Assembly (NCBI RefSeq): GCF_001187535.1
Contig: NZ_LFIO01000270.1
Span: 56,097 to 120,096 of the forward strand
Source: Rhizobium ecuadorense
GTDB taxonomy: Bacteria > Pseudomonadota > Alphaproteobacteria > Rhizobiales > Rhizobiaceae
Length of the DNA: 64,000 bases
Direction of reading: 5' to 3'
Part shown: in pieces, positions 44,072 through 54,220 of the stretch
How the letters are laid out: every line of letters begins with the position of its first letter
Numbering within the stretch: position 1 is the first letter of the stretch
Program-made: the position numbers and the translations under genes
The notes under the pieces: generated by a model
Databases searched by the model: none
The model's input: only the letters and a program-made list of their open reading frames with translations
Told to the model about the DNA's origin: nothing

Positions 44072-45328
44072 ATGATGATTACCCTGACCTACCGCATCGA
44101 AACGCCCGGCAGCGTCGCGGCGATGGCGGACAAGATCGCCAGCGACCAGTCGACCGGAACCTTCGTGCCGGTTCCCGGCGAAACCGAGGAGCTGAAATCG
44201 CGCGTCGCCGCCCGGGTGCTGGCGATCCGCCCGCTCGAGGATGGGCGTCATCCGACCTGGCCGGAGGCGGCTCCCGCCACGCGGCTCCACCGCGCCGATG
44301 TCGACATCGGCTTTCCGCTTGAGGCGATCGGCACCGATCTCTCGGCGCTGATGACCATCGCGATCGGTGGCGTCTATTCGATCAAGGGCATGACCGGCAT
44401 CCGTATCGTCGACATGCAGCTGCCGGAGGCGTTCAAGAGCGCCCATCCAGGGCCGCAGTTCGGCATTCCGGGAAGCCGCCGCCTCACCGGCGTCGAGGGC
44501 CGGCCGATCATCGGCACGATCGTCAAGCCGGCGCTCGGGCTGAGGCCGCACGAGACGGCGGAACTCGTCGGTGAGCTGATCGGATCGGGCGTCGACTTCA
44601 TCAAGGACGACGAGAAACTGATGAGCCCGGCCTATTCGCCGCTCAAGGAGCGCGTCGCCGCGATCATGCCGCGCATTGTCGATCACGAGCAGAAGACCGG
44701 CAAGAAGGTCATGTATGCCTTCGGCATCTCGCATGCCGACCCCGACGAGATGATGCGCAACCACGACATCGTCGCCAAAGCCGGCGGCAACTGCGCCGTC
44801 GTCAACATCAACTCGATCGGCTTCGGCGGCATGAGCTTTCTGCGCAAGCGCTCCGGCCTGGTGCTGCATGCGCATCGCAACGGCTGGGACGTGCTGACGC
44901 GCGATCCGGGCGCCGGCATGGACTTCAAGGTCTACCAGCAGTTCTGGCGGCTCTTGGGCGTCGACCAGTTCCAGATCAACGGCATCCGGGTCAAATATTG
45001 GGAGCCGGACGAGAGCTTCGTCTCGTCCTTCAAGGCTGTCAGCGCGCCGCTGTTCGACGACGCCGATCGCCCGCTTCCGGTCGCAGGCTCCGGCCAGTGG
45101 GGCGGACAGGCGCCGGAGACCTATCAGCGCACCGGCCGGACCGTCGATCTCCTCTATCTCTGCGGCGGCGGCATCGTCAGTCATCCCGGCGGAGCTGCGG
45201 CCGGCGTTCGCGCCGTGCAGCAGGCCTGGCAGGCCGCAGTCGCCGACATCCCGCTGGAGACCTACGCCAAAGACCATCCGGAGCTTGCCGCCTCGATCGC
45301 AAAATTCAGCGACGGCAAGGGCGCGTGA
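44072..45328 (+). CDS. oiaX: RuBisCO-like protein, 3-oxo-isoapionate-4-phosphate decarboxylase
   Basis: 418 residues from ATG 44072; a TTG at 44069 and an ATG at 44075 are alternatives (GAGGAG box at 44053). RuBisCO large-subunit fold with TIVKPALGL near residue 151 and the carbamylated-lysine motif GVDFIKDDE (K178, D180, E181 by this start). Loop 6 and other bisphosphate-site residues differ from true RuBisCO, so it does not fix CO2. With OiaK next door the decarboxylation of 3-oxo-isoapionate 4-phosphate to L-erythrulose 1-phosphate is the best reading. Confidence 0.88.
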   Translation: MMITLTYRIETPGSVAAMADKIASDQSTGTFVPVPGETEELKSRVAARVLAIRPLEDGRHPTWPEAAPATRLHRADVDIGFPLEAIGTDLSALMTIAIGGVYSIKGMTGIRIVDMQLPEAFKSAHPGPQFGIPGSRRLTGVEGRPIIGTIVKPALGLRPHETAELVGELIGSGVDFIKDDEKLMSPAYSPLKERVAAIMPRIVDHEQKTGKKVMYAFGISHADPDEMMRNHDIVAKAGGNCAVVNINSIGFGGMSFLRKRSGLVLHAHRNGWDVLTRDPGAGMDFKVYQQFWRLLGVDQFQINGIRVKYWEPDESFVSSFKAVSAPLFDDADRPLPVAGSGQWGGQAPETYQRTGRTVDLLYLCGGGIVSHPGGAAAGVRAVQQAWQAAVADIPLETYAKDHPELAASIAKFSDGKGA

Positions 45329-45333
45329 CGGCG

Positions 45334-46668
45334 ATGGATGGACATCTCGTTAGCTATTACGGCGATGATTTTACCGGCTCGACCGATGTCATGGAGGCGC
45401 TTGCCTCGAACGGTGTCGAGACCGCGCTGTTCCTCGGCATCCCCACGCCGGAGTTGCTCGCCCGCTTCAAACACTGCCGCGCGATCGGCCTCGCGGGAAT
45501 GAGCCGCAGTGAAACGCCGGCATGGATGGAGGAGCATCTTGCGCCTGCCTTCGACTGGCTGAATTCGCTGGGTGCCGCCATCTGCCACTACAAGGTCTGC
45601 TCGACCTTCGATTCCAGTCCCGGCATCGGCAATATCGGCAAGGCGATCGAAATCGGCCGCACGCGTTTCGGGCAATCCATCGTGCCGGTTATCGTCGGCG
45701 CGCCGCAATTGAAGCGCTATACGGCCTTCGGCAATCTCTTCGCCGCCTATCAGGGGCGCATCTTCCGCATCGACCGCCACCCCGTCATGAGCCGCCATCC
45801 CGTCACGCCGATGGATGAGGCCGACCTTGCGCTGCATTTGTCGAAACAGACCTCCCTCACCGTCCGGCTTGCCGATCTCGTCGCAATCACCGCGGCGGAT
45901 GCCGACCAACGGATCGACGCGCTGACATCGAATGGCGAAGGCATACTGCTCCTCGATGTCGACTCCGAAACGACGCAAGCGGCCGCCGGCCGGCAGATGC
46001 TGCGGGTCACCGACCGCTCGGGACGCTTCGTCGCCGGCTCGTCGGGGGTCGAATATGCCCTGCTCAGCGCCTGGCGGCAGGCCGGCCTGATCGGCGAGGA
46101 CAGCGCCGAATTTCCGGATATCGGCTCGGTCGATCGCCTTGCCGTCGTTTCCGGCAGCGTCTCGCCGACCACCGAGCGCCAGATCCGCACGGCTGCCGAG
46201 AACGGTTTCGAGAGCATTGCGCTCGATCCGCTCGTGCTGATTTCCAATGGCGAAGCCGCCGTGGAGGCGGCCGTGCAGGCGGGTGTCGGCAAGCTGAAGG
46301 AAGGCAAGAGCGTCATCCTCCATACGGCGCTTGGCCCCTCGGCGGACCGCGGTGCCGATATCGACCCGCTGCCGGGCGCCCGTCATCGGCTCGGCGGCGC
46401 GCTCGGCACGATCCTGCGGCGGCTGATCGAAGCCGAAGGGCTGTCGCGCGCGGTCGTCGCCGGCGGCGATACGTCGAGCCATGCGCTCCGGCAATTGAAG
46501 ATCGACGCGCTGACGACGCTGCTGCCGCTGCCCCAGACGCCGGGCTCGCCGCTCTGCCTGGCGCATGGCGACTATGCGCCGACCAACGGCCTGCAGATCG
46601 CGCTGAAAGGCGGCCAGGTCGGAACGGATGGCTATTTCGCGCAGATCCGTCTGGGAAGGAAGAACTGA
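45334..46668 (+). CDS. oiaK: DUF1537 four-carbon/apionate kinase, 3-oxo-isoapionate kinase
   Basis: 444 residues from ATG 45334; a GTG at 45325 overlapping the oiaX stop (GTGA) is an equally plausible start. N-terminal substrate domain opens with YYGDDFTGSTDVMEALA, and the C-terminal nucleotide domain carries VVAGGDTSSHAL. DUF1537 kinases phosphorylate acid sugars with ATP; this one would make the substrate of OiaX. Confidence 0.88.
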   Translation: MDGHLVSYYGDDFTGSTDVMEALASNGVETALFLGIPTPELLARFKHCRAIGLAGMSRSETPAWMEEHLAPAFDWLNSLGAAICHYKVCSTFDSSPGIGNIGKAIEIGRTRFGQSIVPVIVGAPQLKRYTAFGNLFAAYQGRIFRIDRHPVMSRHPVTPMDEADLALHLSKQTSLTVRLADLVAITAADADQRIDALTSNGEGILLLDVDSETTQAAAGRQMLRVTDRSGRFVAGSSGVEYALLSAWRQAGLIGEDSAEFPDIGSVDRLAVVSGSVSPTTERQIRTAAENGFESIALDPLVLISNGEAAVEAAVQAGVGKLKEGKSVILHTALGPSADRGADIDPLPGARHRLGGALGTILRRLIEAEGLSRAVVAGGDTSSHALRQLKIDALTTLLPLPQTPGSPLCLAHGDYAPTNGLQIALKGGQVGTDGYFAQIRLGRKN

Positions 46669-47471
46669 TGGTCGTCTGGGTCGGCACCAGCTTCAAGATG
46701 AACAAGACGGTGGAGGAAGCGCTCGCTTTCGCGCGCCGCCTCGCAACGACGGATGCGGAACGCGATATCCGTGTGCAGCGCTTCGTCATCCCCGCCTTCA
46801 CCGCGGTGCGCGAGGTCAAGCGCCTGCTGGCCGAGACCTCGGTGAAGGTCGGCGCCCAGAACATGCACTGGGAGGATGCCGGCGCCTGGACCGGCGAAAT
46901 TTCCCCGCTGATGCTGAAGGACTGCGAGCTCGATATCGTCGAGCTCGGCCATTCCGAACGGCGCGAACATTTCGGCGAAACCGACGAGACCGTCGGCCTT
47001 AAGGTTTCCACCGCGCTCCGCCATGGCCTGACGCCGCTGATCTGCATCGGCGAGACCTTGCAGGAGCGCCAGGACGGTCGGGCCGACGCCGTTTTGCGGC
47101 GGCAGGTCGAGGCCGCCTTGCGGGGCGTCGACACCGAGGCCGGCGAGGCGCCGATTCTGCTTGCCTACGAGCCAGTCTGGGCGATCGGCGCCAGGGGTAT
47201 TCCGGCGACCGCCGACTACGCGTCGGAGCGGCACGGAAAAATCGCCGAAGTGGCCAAGGCCATTCTCGGCCGTGCAGTACCGGTTCTCTACGGCGGCAGC
47301 GTCAATCCTGAAAATTGCGAGGAGCTGGTCGGCGAGCCGCATATCGATGGCCTGTTCATCGGCCGCTCCGCCTGGTCCGTCGAGGGCTATCTCGACATTC
47401 TCGGCCGCGTCAGCGCGGCGATCGACCGCTCATCTCCACGCCAGACGGCGAGTGAAAGGAAACTGCCATGA
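46668..47471 (+). CDS. eryH: Triose-phosphate isomerase paralogue, L-erythrulose-1-phosphate isomerase
   Basis: 267 residues, TGATG overlap with oiaK. TIM fold with catalytic H95 ([13 protein letters not shown]) and E168 ([10 protein letters not shown]). At the N-terminus the usual NWKMN reads SFKMN: the Lys (K10) is kept but the Asn is Ser. It therefore is likely not a housekeeping TIM but the EryH type, which converts L-erythrulose 1-phosphate to D-erythrulose 4-phosphate, the product of the step before it. Confidence 0.85.
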   Translation: MVVWVGTSFKMNKTVEEALAFARRLATTDAERDIRVQRFVIPAFTAVREVKRLLAETSVKVGAQNMHWEDAGAWTGEISPLMLKDCELDIVELGHSERREHFGETDETVGLKVSTALRHGLTPLICIGETLQERQDGRADAVLRRQVEAALRGVDTEAGEAPILLAYEPVWAIGARGIPATADYASERHGKIAEVAKAILGRAVPVLYGGSVNPENCEELVGEPHIDGLFIGRSAWSVEGYLDILGRVSAAIDRSSPRQTASERKLP

Positions 47472-47914
47472 AGATCGCAATTGGCGCCGACAGCGCCGGC
47501 AAACCGCTATTGGATGTCATTGCCGCCCATCTCGCCGGCAAGGCGGACCTCGAAGTTCACGATCTCAGCCAGTCCGGCTTCTATGCCGATCTCTCCCAGC
47601 GTCTGGCGCAGACGATCGTCGACGGCGAACATCAGCGCGGCATCCTGTTCTGCGGCACCGGCATCGGTGTGTGCATTTCCGCCAACAAGGTGCCGGGTAT
47701 TCGCGCCGCACTCACCCACGACACCTATTCGGCGGAACGGGCAGTGAAATCGAACAACGCCCAGATCATCACGATGGGCGCGCGCGTCATCGGGCCGGAA
47801 CTGGCGAAATCGATCGTCGACGTCTGGCTCGCCTCCGAATTCGACCCGGATGGCCCATCGGCCGGCAATGTCGAGGCGATCGACCGGCTCGACGCCGAAA
47901 AACATGGGGCTTGA
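47468..47914 (+). CDS. eryI: RpiB/LacA-family isomerase, D-erythrulose-4-phosphate isomerase
   Basis: 148 residues, ATGA overlap with eryH. RpiB signature [15 protein letters not shown] with the catalytic Cys at 62 and the phosphate loop GTGIG at 63-67, then [20 protein letters not shown]. Placed after EryH it would turn D-erythrulose 4-phosphate into D-erythrose 4-phosphate for the pentose phosphate pathway. Confidence 0.88.
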   Translation: MKIAIGADSAGKPLLDVIAAHLAGKADLEVHDLSQSGFYADLSQRLAQTIVDGEHQRGILFCGTGIGVCISANKVPGIRAALTHDTYSAERAVKSNNAQIITMGARVIGPELAKSIVDVWLASEFDPDGPSAGNVEAIDRLDAEKHGA

Positions 47915-47940
47915 ACAACTAAAGTAATGATATGGTGATT

Positions 47941-47959
47941 GACTCATCATACCAGTATA
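47941..47959. promoter_or_regulatory. Shared GntR-type site, copy 2 (before apnO)
   Basis: GACTCATCATACCAGTATA, 14 of 19 bases as in copy 1 at 44001. It overlaps a TTGACT (47939-47944) that could be a -35 for an internal promoter before apnO, so the second half of the operon may have its own regulated start. Confidence 0.5.
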
Positions 47960-47993
47960 TGGTCCTATCCGGAATTGAAAAGGTGAGGAAAAC

Positions 47994-48821
47994 ATGACCA
48001 AGATTGCTCTCTTCGGCGCCGGCGGCAAAATGGGATACCGGCTTGCCAAAAACCTCAAGGGGTCGCGCTTCCAAGTGCGCCATGTCGAGGTGAGCGACGC
48101 CGGCAAGGCGCGTTTGAAGAACGATCTCGGTCTCGATTGCGTGCCCGTCGATGCTGCCCTCGACGGCGCCGATGTTATCATCCTCGCGGTGCCGGACACG
48201 GCAATCGGCAAGGTGGCGTCAGGGATCGTCGACAAGCTCGCGCCCGGCACCATGGTGGTCGCGCTCGATGCTGCCGCCCCCTTTGCCGGTCACCTGCCGA
48301 AGCGTGACGACCTCACCTATTTCGTCACCCATCCCTGCCATCCGCCGATCTTCAACGACGAGACGGAGATGCAGGCCAAGAAGGACCATTTCGGCGGCCT
48401 CTTCGCCAAGCAGCACATCGTCTCGGCGCTGATGCAGGGTCCCGACAGCGCCTATGCGCTGGGGGAGGAAATCGCCAAAATCATCTGGGCGCCGGTCATG
48501 CGTTCGCACCGGGTGACCGTCGATCAGCTCGCCATGCTTGAACCCGGCCTTTCCGAAACCGTCTGCGCATCGCTGCTCGTCGTCATGCGCCAGGCCATGG
48601 ACGAATGCGTGGCGCGCGGCGTGCCTGCAGAGGCCGCTCGCGACTTTCTGCTCGGCCATATGAACGTGCTCGGCGCGGTCATCTTCAAGGAGGTTGACGG
48701 TGTGTTCTCGGACGCCTGCAACAAGGCGATCGAGTTCGGCATCCCGGCGCTGATGCGCGACGACTGGAAGAAAGTATTCGAACCGCAGGAGATCGCCGAA
48801 AGCATCCGGCGCATCACCTGA
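47994..48821 (+). CDS. apnO: D-apionate oxidoisomerase
   Basis: 275 residues. N-terminal NAD motif LFGAGGKMGYRLAKNL (GxGxxG-like, residues 7-14), VILAVPDTAIG, and the segment THPCHPPIFNDE, then a helical C-terminal domain of the phosphogluconate dehydrogenase type. In the known pathway ApnO converts D-apionate to 3-oxo-isoapionate with NAD, feeding OiaK. AAGGTGAGG box. Position agrees with the pathway. Confidence 0.85.
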   Translation: MTKIALFGAGGKMGYRLAKNLKGSRFQVRHVEVSDAGKARLKNDLGLDCVPVDAALDGADVIILAVPDTAIGKVASGIVDKLAPGTMVVALDAAAPFAGHLPKRDDLTYFVTHPCHPPIFNDETEMQAKKDHFGGLFAKQHIVSALMQGPDSAYALGEEIAKIIWAPVMRSHRVTVDQLAMLEPGLSETVCASLLVVMRQAMDECVARGVPAEAARDFLLGHMNVLGAVIFKEVDGVFSDACNKAIEFGIPALMRDDWKKVFEPQEIAESIRRIT

Positions 48822-48829
48822 ACCGGCTT

Positions 48830-49858
<1,029 letters not shown>

Positions 49859-49867
49859 TCAGCACCA

Positions 49868-49901
49868 ATTGCGGAGGGTGCAGCGTTGCGCCCTCCGCAA
49901 T
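49868..49901 (+). other. Strong intercistronic stem-loop after the binding-protein gene
   Basis: Perfect 11-bp stem ATTGCGGAGGG / CCCTCCGCAAT (49868-49878, 49891-49901) starting 10 nt after the stop. Followed by only a short T run, so probably a stabiliser or partial terminator. Confidence 0.65.
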
Positions 49902-49931
49902 GCATTTTGCAAGACGTCGAGGTTCACCCGC

Positions 49932-50576
49932 ATGTTGAGAATGAAGGGGGCATTGCTGGCTGCCGTCGTGGCGGCGGCCCTGCCCGGTTGCAAAATCATC
50001 AAGACGCCGACTGCGGAGGAGAAGGCGGCGGCTGCGGCCAAGACCGCTTTCGATCCGAATGCCAAGGTCGAGGCGATCTGGCAGCCAGACGTCGTGCCCT
50101 ATTTCGAAAAGCGCGCCGGCGAGCTGAAGGACGTCATGCAGCTCGTTGCCACGAGCCCCGATGCCGCGGGCGAAAAATACGGCAATCCGCGCAAGCAGAG
50201 CAGCTCGCCCTGGACCTATGCGGTGAAGATTACCGGCACCGTCGTTACCGCCGATACGGCTTCGCGCGCGGCAACGCTCGATGTTGACGCCGATGGCGAC
50301 GGCAAGGCCGATGCGAAGGTGCAGATCGGCCCGGCGCTGCGCGGCACCGCGCTGCGCGACACGCTGGAATTCGTCAACTTCAACGAATTCAAGAACCAGA
50401 TCGAATGGGCGCAGTTCGGCAAGGCGTTCAACGAGAAGGCCAATACTGCTTTTCTCTCCGCCGTTCCGCGCGATGGTCTTACCGGCAAGACGGTGACGGT
50501 GATCGGCGCCTTTCCGCTGCCGAGAAGCGGCGAGCTTCCGCTCGTGACACCTTCGGAACTCAAGGTGGGCTCATGA
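49932..50576 (+). CDS. DUF2291 lipoprotein of sugar ABC operon
   Basis: 214 residues from ATG 49932 (GAGG 9 nt upstream; next ATG at 49941). Lipoprotein signal with lipobox ALPGC near residue 20. The rest matches DUF2291, including PWTYAVKITGTVV and a C-terminal GLTGKTVTVIGAF. Such lipoproteins are regularly encoded between binding protein and ATPase of rhizobial CUT2 systems; the role is unknown, perhaps docking of the binding protein. Confidence 0.82.
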   Translation: MLRMKGALLAAVVAAALPGCKIIKTPTAEEKAAAAAKTAFDPNAKVEAIWQPDVVPYFEKRAGELKDVMQLVATSPDAAGEKYGNPRKQSSSPWTYAVKITGTVVTADTASRAATLDVDADGDGKADAKVQIGPALRGTALRDTLEFVNFNEFKNQIEWAQFGKAFNEKANTAFLSAVPRDGLTGKTVTVIGAFPLPRSGELPLVTPSELKVGS

Positions 50577-52123
50577 CGGTGGCAGAGGCACGAGAGGACG
50601 ATATCATCCTGCGTCTCGACGATGTGTCGAAGGTCTATTCCGGCATCGTCGCCGTCAAGCGCGCCAATCTGGAGCTGCGCCGCGGCGCGGTGAACGTTCT
50701 GGTCGGCGAAAACGGCGCCGGCAAATCGACGCTGATGAAGATTATCGCCGGCGTCGAGCGCCCGACGCTCGGCCGCATCATCCTGGAAGGCAAGCCGGTC
50801 TCCTTCGACAGCCCGGCCGACGCGCAGGCGAACGGCATCGGCATGATCTTCCAGGAACTCAATCTCTTCGCCAACATGTCGGTGGCCGAAAACATCTTCG
50901 CAAGGCGCGAAATCACCCGCGGCCTGCTCGGCATCGATCACAAGGCACAGGTCGAGAAGGCCAATGAATTTCTGCGGCGTCTCGATGCGGGCATCGAGGC
51001 GGATACGATGGTCGAGGATCTGCCGATCGGCCAGCAGCAACTCGTCGAGATCGCCAAAGCAATGTCGCTCAACGCCCGCATCCTGATCATGGACGAGCCG
51101 ACCTCGGCGCTGTCGGCGGCCGAAGTCGAGATCCTGTTCAAGGTGATCGCCGAGCTGAAGGCGCAGGGGGTGGCGATCGTCTATATCTCGCATCGGCTGG
51201 AAGAGCTGATGCGGATCGGCGACTACATCACGGTACTGCGCGACGGCCAGATCACCGGTCATGCCATGGTCCGCGACATCGACACGCGGTGGATCGTGCG
51301 CTCGATGATCGGCTCGGATGCCAAGGATTTCGCCAAGTCGGTCACCCATTCCGTCGGCGGCGAGGTGTTCCGCGCCGAAAACATCAGCCTTCCCAGGCCG
51401 ACCGGCGGGCTGGCGGTCAATGATGTCTCCCTGTCGGTCAAGGCGGGCGAGATCCTCGGCATCTACGGCTTGATGGGCGCCGGACGCAGCGAGTTTTTCG
51501 AATGCGTGATCGGGCGCCATACGCATTCGACCGGAAAAATCTTCATCGACGGCAAGGAGGTGCGCGCCCGCGACACCACGCGGCGCATCCGCCGCGGCCT
51601 TGCGCTCATTCCGGAAGACCGGCAGCGCGAGGGGTTGGTGCAGGTGCTCTCCATCGCCTCCAACCTGACGCTGGCCAGCCTTTCCCGTTTCACCCGGCTT
51701 TTCCATATCGACAGCGGTGCGGAAAAGAACGCCATTCAGGAAGCGATCCGCGATCTCTCGATCAAGGCGCCGAACCCGGATTTCGAGGTCACCTCGATGT
51801 CCGGCGGCAACCAGCAGAAAGTCGTCATCGGTAAGGCGCTGATGACCAATCCAAAGGTCTTGCTGATGGACGAGCCGAGCCGCGGGATCGATGTCGGCGC
51901 CAAGGCCGATGTCTTCCGCACCATGCGCCGGCTGGCGGCAAACGGGCTCGCCATTCTGTTTTCGACCTCCGACCTCGAAGAAGTCATGGCGCTATCTGAT
52001 CGCATCGCGGTCTTGAGCAACGGCCAGCTGGTCGCCGTCTTCGAAAGAAGCGAGGCGACCGAAGAGGCCATCATCGCGGCCTCGGCCAAGGGACACGGAC
52101 ATCAAGGGAAACTCGCGTCATGA
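50573..52123 (+). CDS. Sugar ABC transporter ATPase, tandem NBD (RbsA type)
   Basis: 516 residues from ATG 50573 (ATGA overlap with DUF2291); the ORF start at 50405 lies inside that gene. First NBD with Walker A GENGAGKST and Walker B ILIMDEPTSALS; second NBD with degenerate Walker A (GLMGAGRSE), signature MSGGNQQK and Walker B VLLMDEPSRGID, as usual for RbsA-type proteins. Unlike the single-NBD ATPases of the two other CUT2 systems in the window. Confidence 0.94.
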   Translation: MTVAEAREDDIILRLDDVSKVYSGIVAVKRANLELRRGAVNVLVGENGAGKSTLMKIIAGVERPTLGRIILEGKPVSFDSPADAQANGIGMIFQELNLFANMSVAENIFARREITRGLLGIDHKAQVEKANEFLRRLDAGIEADTMVEDLPIGQQQLVEIAKAMSLNARILIMDEPTSALSAAEVEILFKVIAELKAQGVAIVYISHRLEELMRIGDYITVLRDGQITGHAMVRDIDTRWIVRSMIGSDAKDFAKSVTHSVGGEVFRAENISLPRPTGGLAVNDVSLSVKAGEILGIYGLMGAGRSEFFECVIGRHTHSTGKIFIDGKEVRARDTTRRIRRGLALIPEDRQREGLVQVLSIASNLTLASLSRFTRLFHIDSGAEKNAIQEAIRDLSIKAPNPDFEVTSMSGGNQQKVVIGKALMTNPKVLLMDEPSRGIDVGAKADVFRTMRRLAANGLAILFSTSDLEEVMALSDRIAVLSNGQLVAVFERSEATEEAIIAASAKGHGHQGKLAS

Positions 52124-53184
52124 TGGCGGCTACGTCTACCACTCTTGCGCCGAAAGGCGCCAACGGCTCGGCGCTTCTGACGCTGATGAAGCTCCGGACC
52201 TTCATCGCTCTTTTCGCCGTCATCATCTTCTTTGCGATCTTCGCGCCGAACTTCACCTCGACGGCGAACATGATCCTGATGTCGAAACATGTGGCGCTGA
52301 ACGCCTTCCTGGCGATGGGCATGACCTTCGTCATCATCACCGGCGGCATCGATCTCTCGGTCGGTTCGATCGTCGGGCTGTGCGGCATGGTTGCCGGCGG
52401 CCTGATCCTCTACGGCATCGAACTGCCGATCGGCTACACCATCTATTTCAACCTCTTCGAGATCGTGCTGATCACGCTGTCGATCGGCCTTGTCATCGGC
52501 CTGATCAACGGCCTGTTGATCACAAAGCTCAACGTCGCGCCGTTCATCGCCACCCTCGGTACGCTCTATGTCGCCCGCGGCCTGGCGCTGCTGTCCTCGG
52601 ACGGTCAGACTTTTCCGAACCTCGTCGGCCGGCCGGAATATGCCACGACCGGCTTCGATTTCTTCGGCGCCGGACGCATTCTCGGCCTGCCGGTGTCGAT
52701 CTGGATCCTGATCGTGCTGGCGCTCGCGGCCGCCTATGTCGCGCGCTCGACGCCGATCGGCCGCCATATCTTCGCCGTCGGCGGCAATGAGCGGGCAGCG
52801 CGCATGTCAGGTATCCGTGTCGATCTCGTGAAAATCTTCGTCTACATGTTCTCCGGCCTTTGCGCGGCAATCGTCGGCGTCGTCATCTCCTCGGAACTGA
52901 TGGCCGCCCATCCGGCGACAGGCGAAAGTTTCGAACTCAATGCGATCGCCGCAGCCGTTCTCGGCGGCACCTCGATGTCGGGCGGGCGCGGCACGATCGG
53001 CGGCACGATCATCGGCGCCTTCGTCATCGGCATTCTCTCCGACGGGCTGGTGATGATGGGCGTCTCCTCCTTCTGGCAGATGGTCATCAAGGGCCTCGTC
53101 ATCATCATCGCGGTGGTCGTCGACCAGGCGCAGCGCCGCCTGCAGCAGCGCGTCACGCTCATGCAGATGGCAAAGGCAGGTTGA
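52120..53184 (+). CDS. Sugar ABC transporter permease (RbsC family)
   Basis: 354 residues, ATGA overlap with the ATPase. RbsC landmarks ITGGIDLSVGSIVGL and VLGGTSMSGGRGTIGGT. Channel of the probable D-apiose importer. Confidence 0.94.
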   Translation: MMAATSTTLAPKGANGSALLTLMKLRTFIALFAVIIFFAIFAPNFTSTANMILMSKHVALNAFLAMGMTFVIITGGIDLSVGSIVGLCGMVAGGLILYGIELPIGYTIYFNLFEIVLITLSIGLVIGLINGLLITKLNVAPFIATLGTLYVARGLALLSSDGQTFPNLVGRPEYATTGFDFFGAGRILGLPVSIWILIVLALAAAYVARSTPIGRHIFAVGGNERAARMSGIRVDLVKIFVYMFSGLCAAIVGVVISSELMAAHPATGESFELNAIAAAVLGGTSMSGGRGTIGGTIIGAFVIGILSDGLVMMGVSSFWQMVIKGLVIIIAVVVDQAQRRLQQRVTLMQMAKAG

Positions 53185-53185
53185 C

Positions 53186-54220
53186 ATGACCGAATTGAAA
53201 GGCGCGTTGATCGGCTGCGGCTTCTTTGCGATCAACCAGATGCATGCCTGGAACGATGTCGAAGGTGCTGAGATCGTCGCGATCTGCGACCGCGATCCGG
53301 AGCGGCTTGACATCATCGGCGACCAGTTCGGTATCGAGCGCCGCTACAGCGATGCCGAGGCCTTGTTTGCCGATGGCGGCTTCGATTTCGTCGATATCGC
53401 CACGACCGTTCAGAGCCACCGCGCCCTGGTGGAAATGGCGGCTCGGAATAGGGTGCCGGCCATCTGCCAGAAGCCCTTCGCCAAGACGCTGGCGGATGCC
53501 AAGGCGATGGTCGCGGCCTGCCGCAATGCCGGCGTGGCGCTGATGGTGCACGAGAATTTCCGCTGGCAGACGCCGATCCAGGCGGTGCGCAAGGCGCTCG
53601 ACGCCGGCGCCATCGGCACGCCCTTCTGGGGCCGCTTCTCCTTCCGCTCGGGCTACGACGTCTTTTCCGGCCAGCCCTATCTCGCCGAAGGCGAACGCTT
53701 CATCATCGAAGACCTGGGCATCCATACGCTGGATATCGCCCGCTATATCCTCGGCGATGTCAGCGCGCTCACGGCCCGCACCAGGCGGGTCAATCCAAAA
53801 ATCAAAGGCGAGGACGTGGCGACCATTCTGCTCGATCATGAAAGCGGCGCCACCTCGGTCGTCGACGTCAGCTACGCCACCAAGCTTTCCAAAGAGCCGT
53901 TCCCCGAGACCCTGATTGAGCTTGACGGCACCGACGGCACGATCCGCCTGAGCCAGGGTTATGGCCTCGAGATCACCAACGCCAACGGCACGACCACGAC
54001 GGATGTCTCGCCGAAGCTGCTGTCCTGGGCCTCGCGGCCCTGGCACAATATCCAGGAGAGCGTCTATGCGATCCAGCAGCATTGGGTCGACCAGCTCAAG
54101 CGCGGCACTGAGCATTCGACGTCAGGGGCCGACAATTTGAAAACCTTCGCCCTTGTCGAGGCGGCCTATGACAGCGCTGCCCAGGGACAGACGATCGATG
54201 TCGGGGCGATGCTGCGATGA
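53186..54220 (+). CDS. apsD: D-apiose dehydrogenase, Gfo/Idh/MocA family
   Basis: 344 residues. N-terminal IGCGFFAINQMHAW Rossmann segment, QKPF in the catalytic EKP position (Lys kept, Glu replaced by Gln), and IIEDLGIHTLDIARYILG holding the Asp/His pair. In the known pathway it oxidises D-apiose to D-apionolactone with NAD. Directly followed by apnL with an ATGA overlap, as expected for the lactone-forming and lactone-opening pair. Confidence 0.85.
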   Translation: MTELKGALIGCGFFAINQMHAWNDVEGAEIVAICDRDPERLDIIGDQFGIERRYSDAEALFADGGFDFVDIATTVQSHRALVEMAARNRVPAICQKPFAKTLADAKAMVAACRNAGVALMVHENFRWQTPIQAVRKALDAGAIGTPFWGRFSFRSGYDVFSGQPYLAEGERFIIEDLGIHTLDIARYILGDVSALTARTRRVNPKIKGEDVATILLDHESGATSVVDVSYATKLSKEPFPETLIELDGTDGTIRLSQGYGLEITNANGTTTTDVSPKLLSWASRPWHNIQESVYAIQQHWVDQLKRGTEHSTSGADNLKTFALVEAAYDSAAQGQTIDVGAMLR

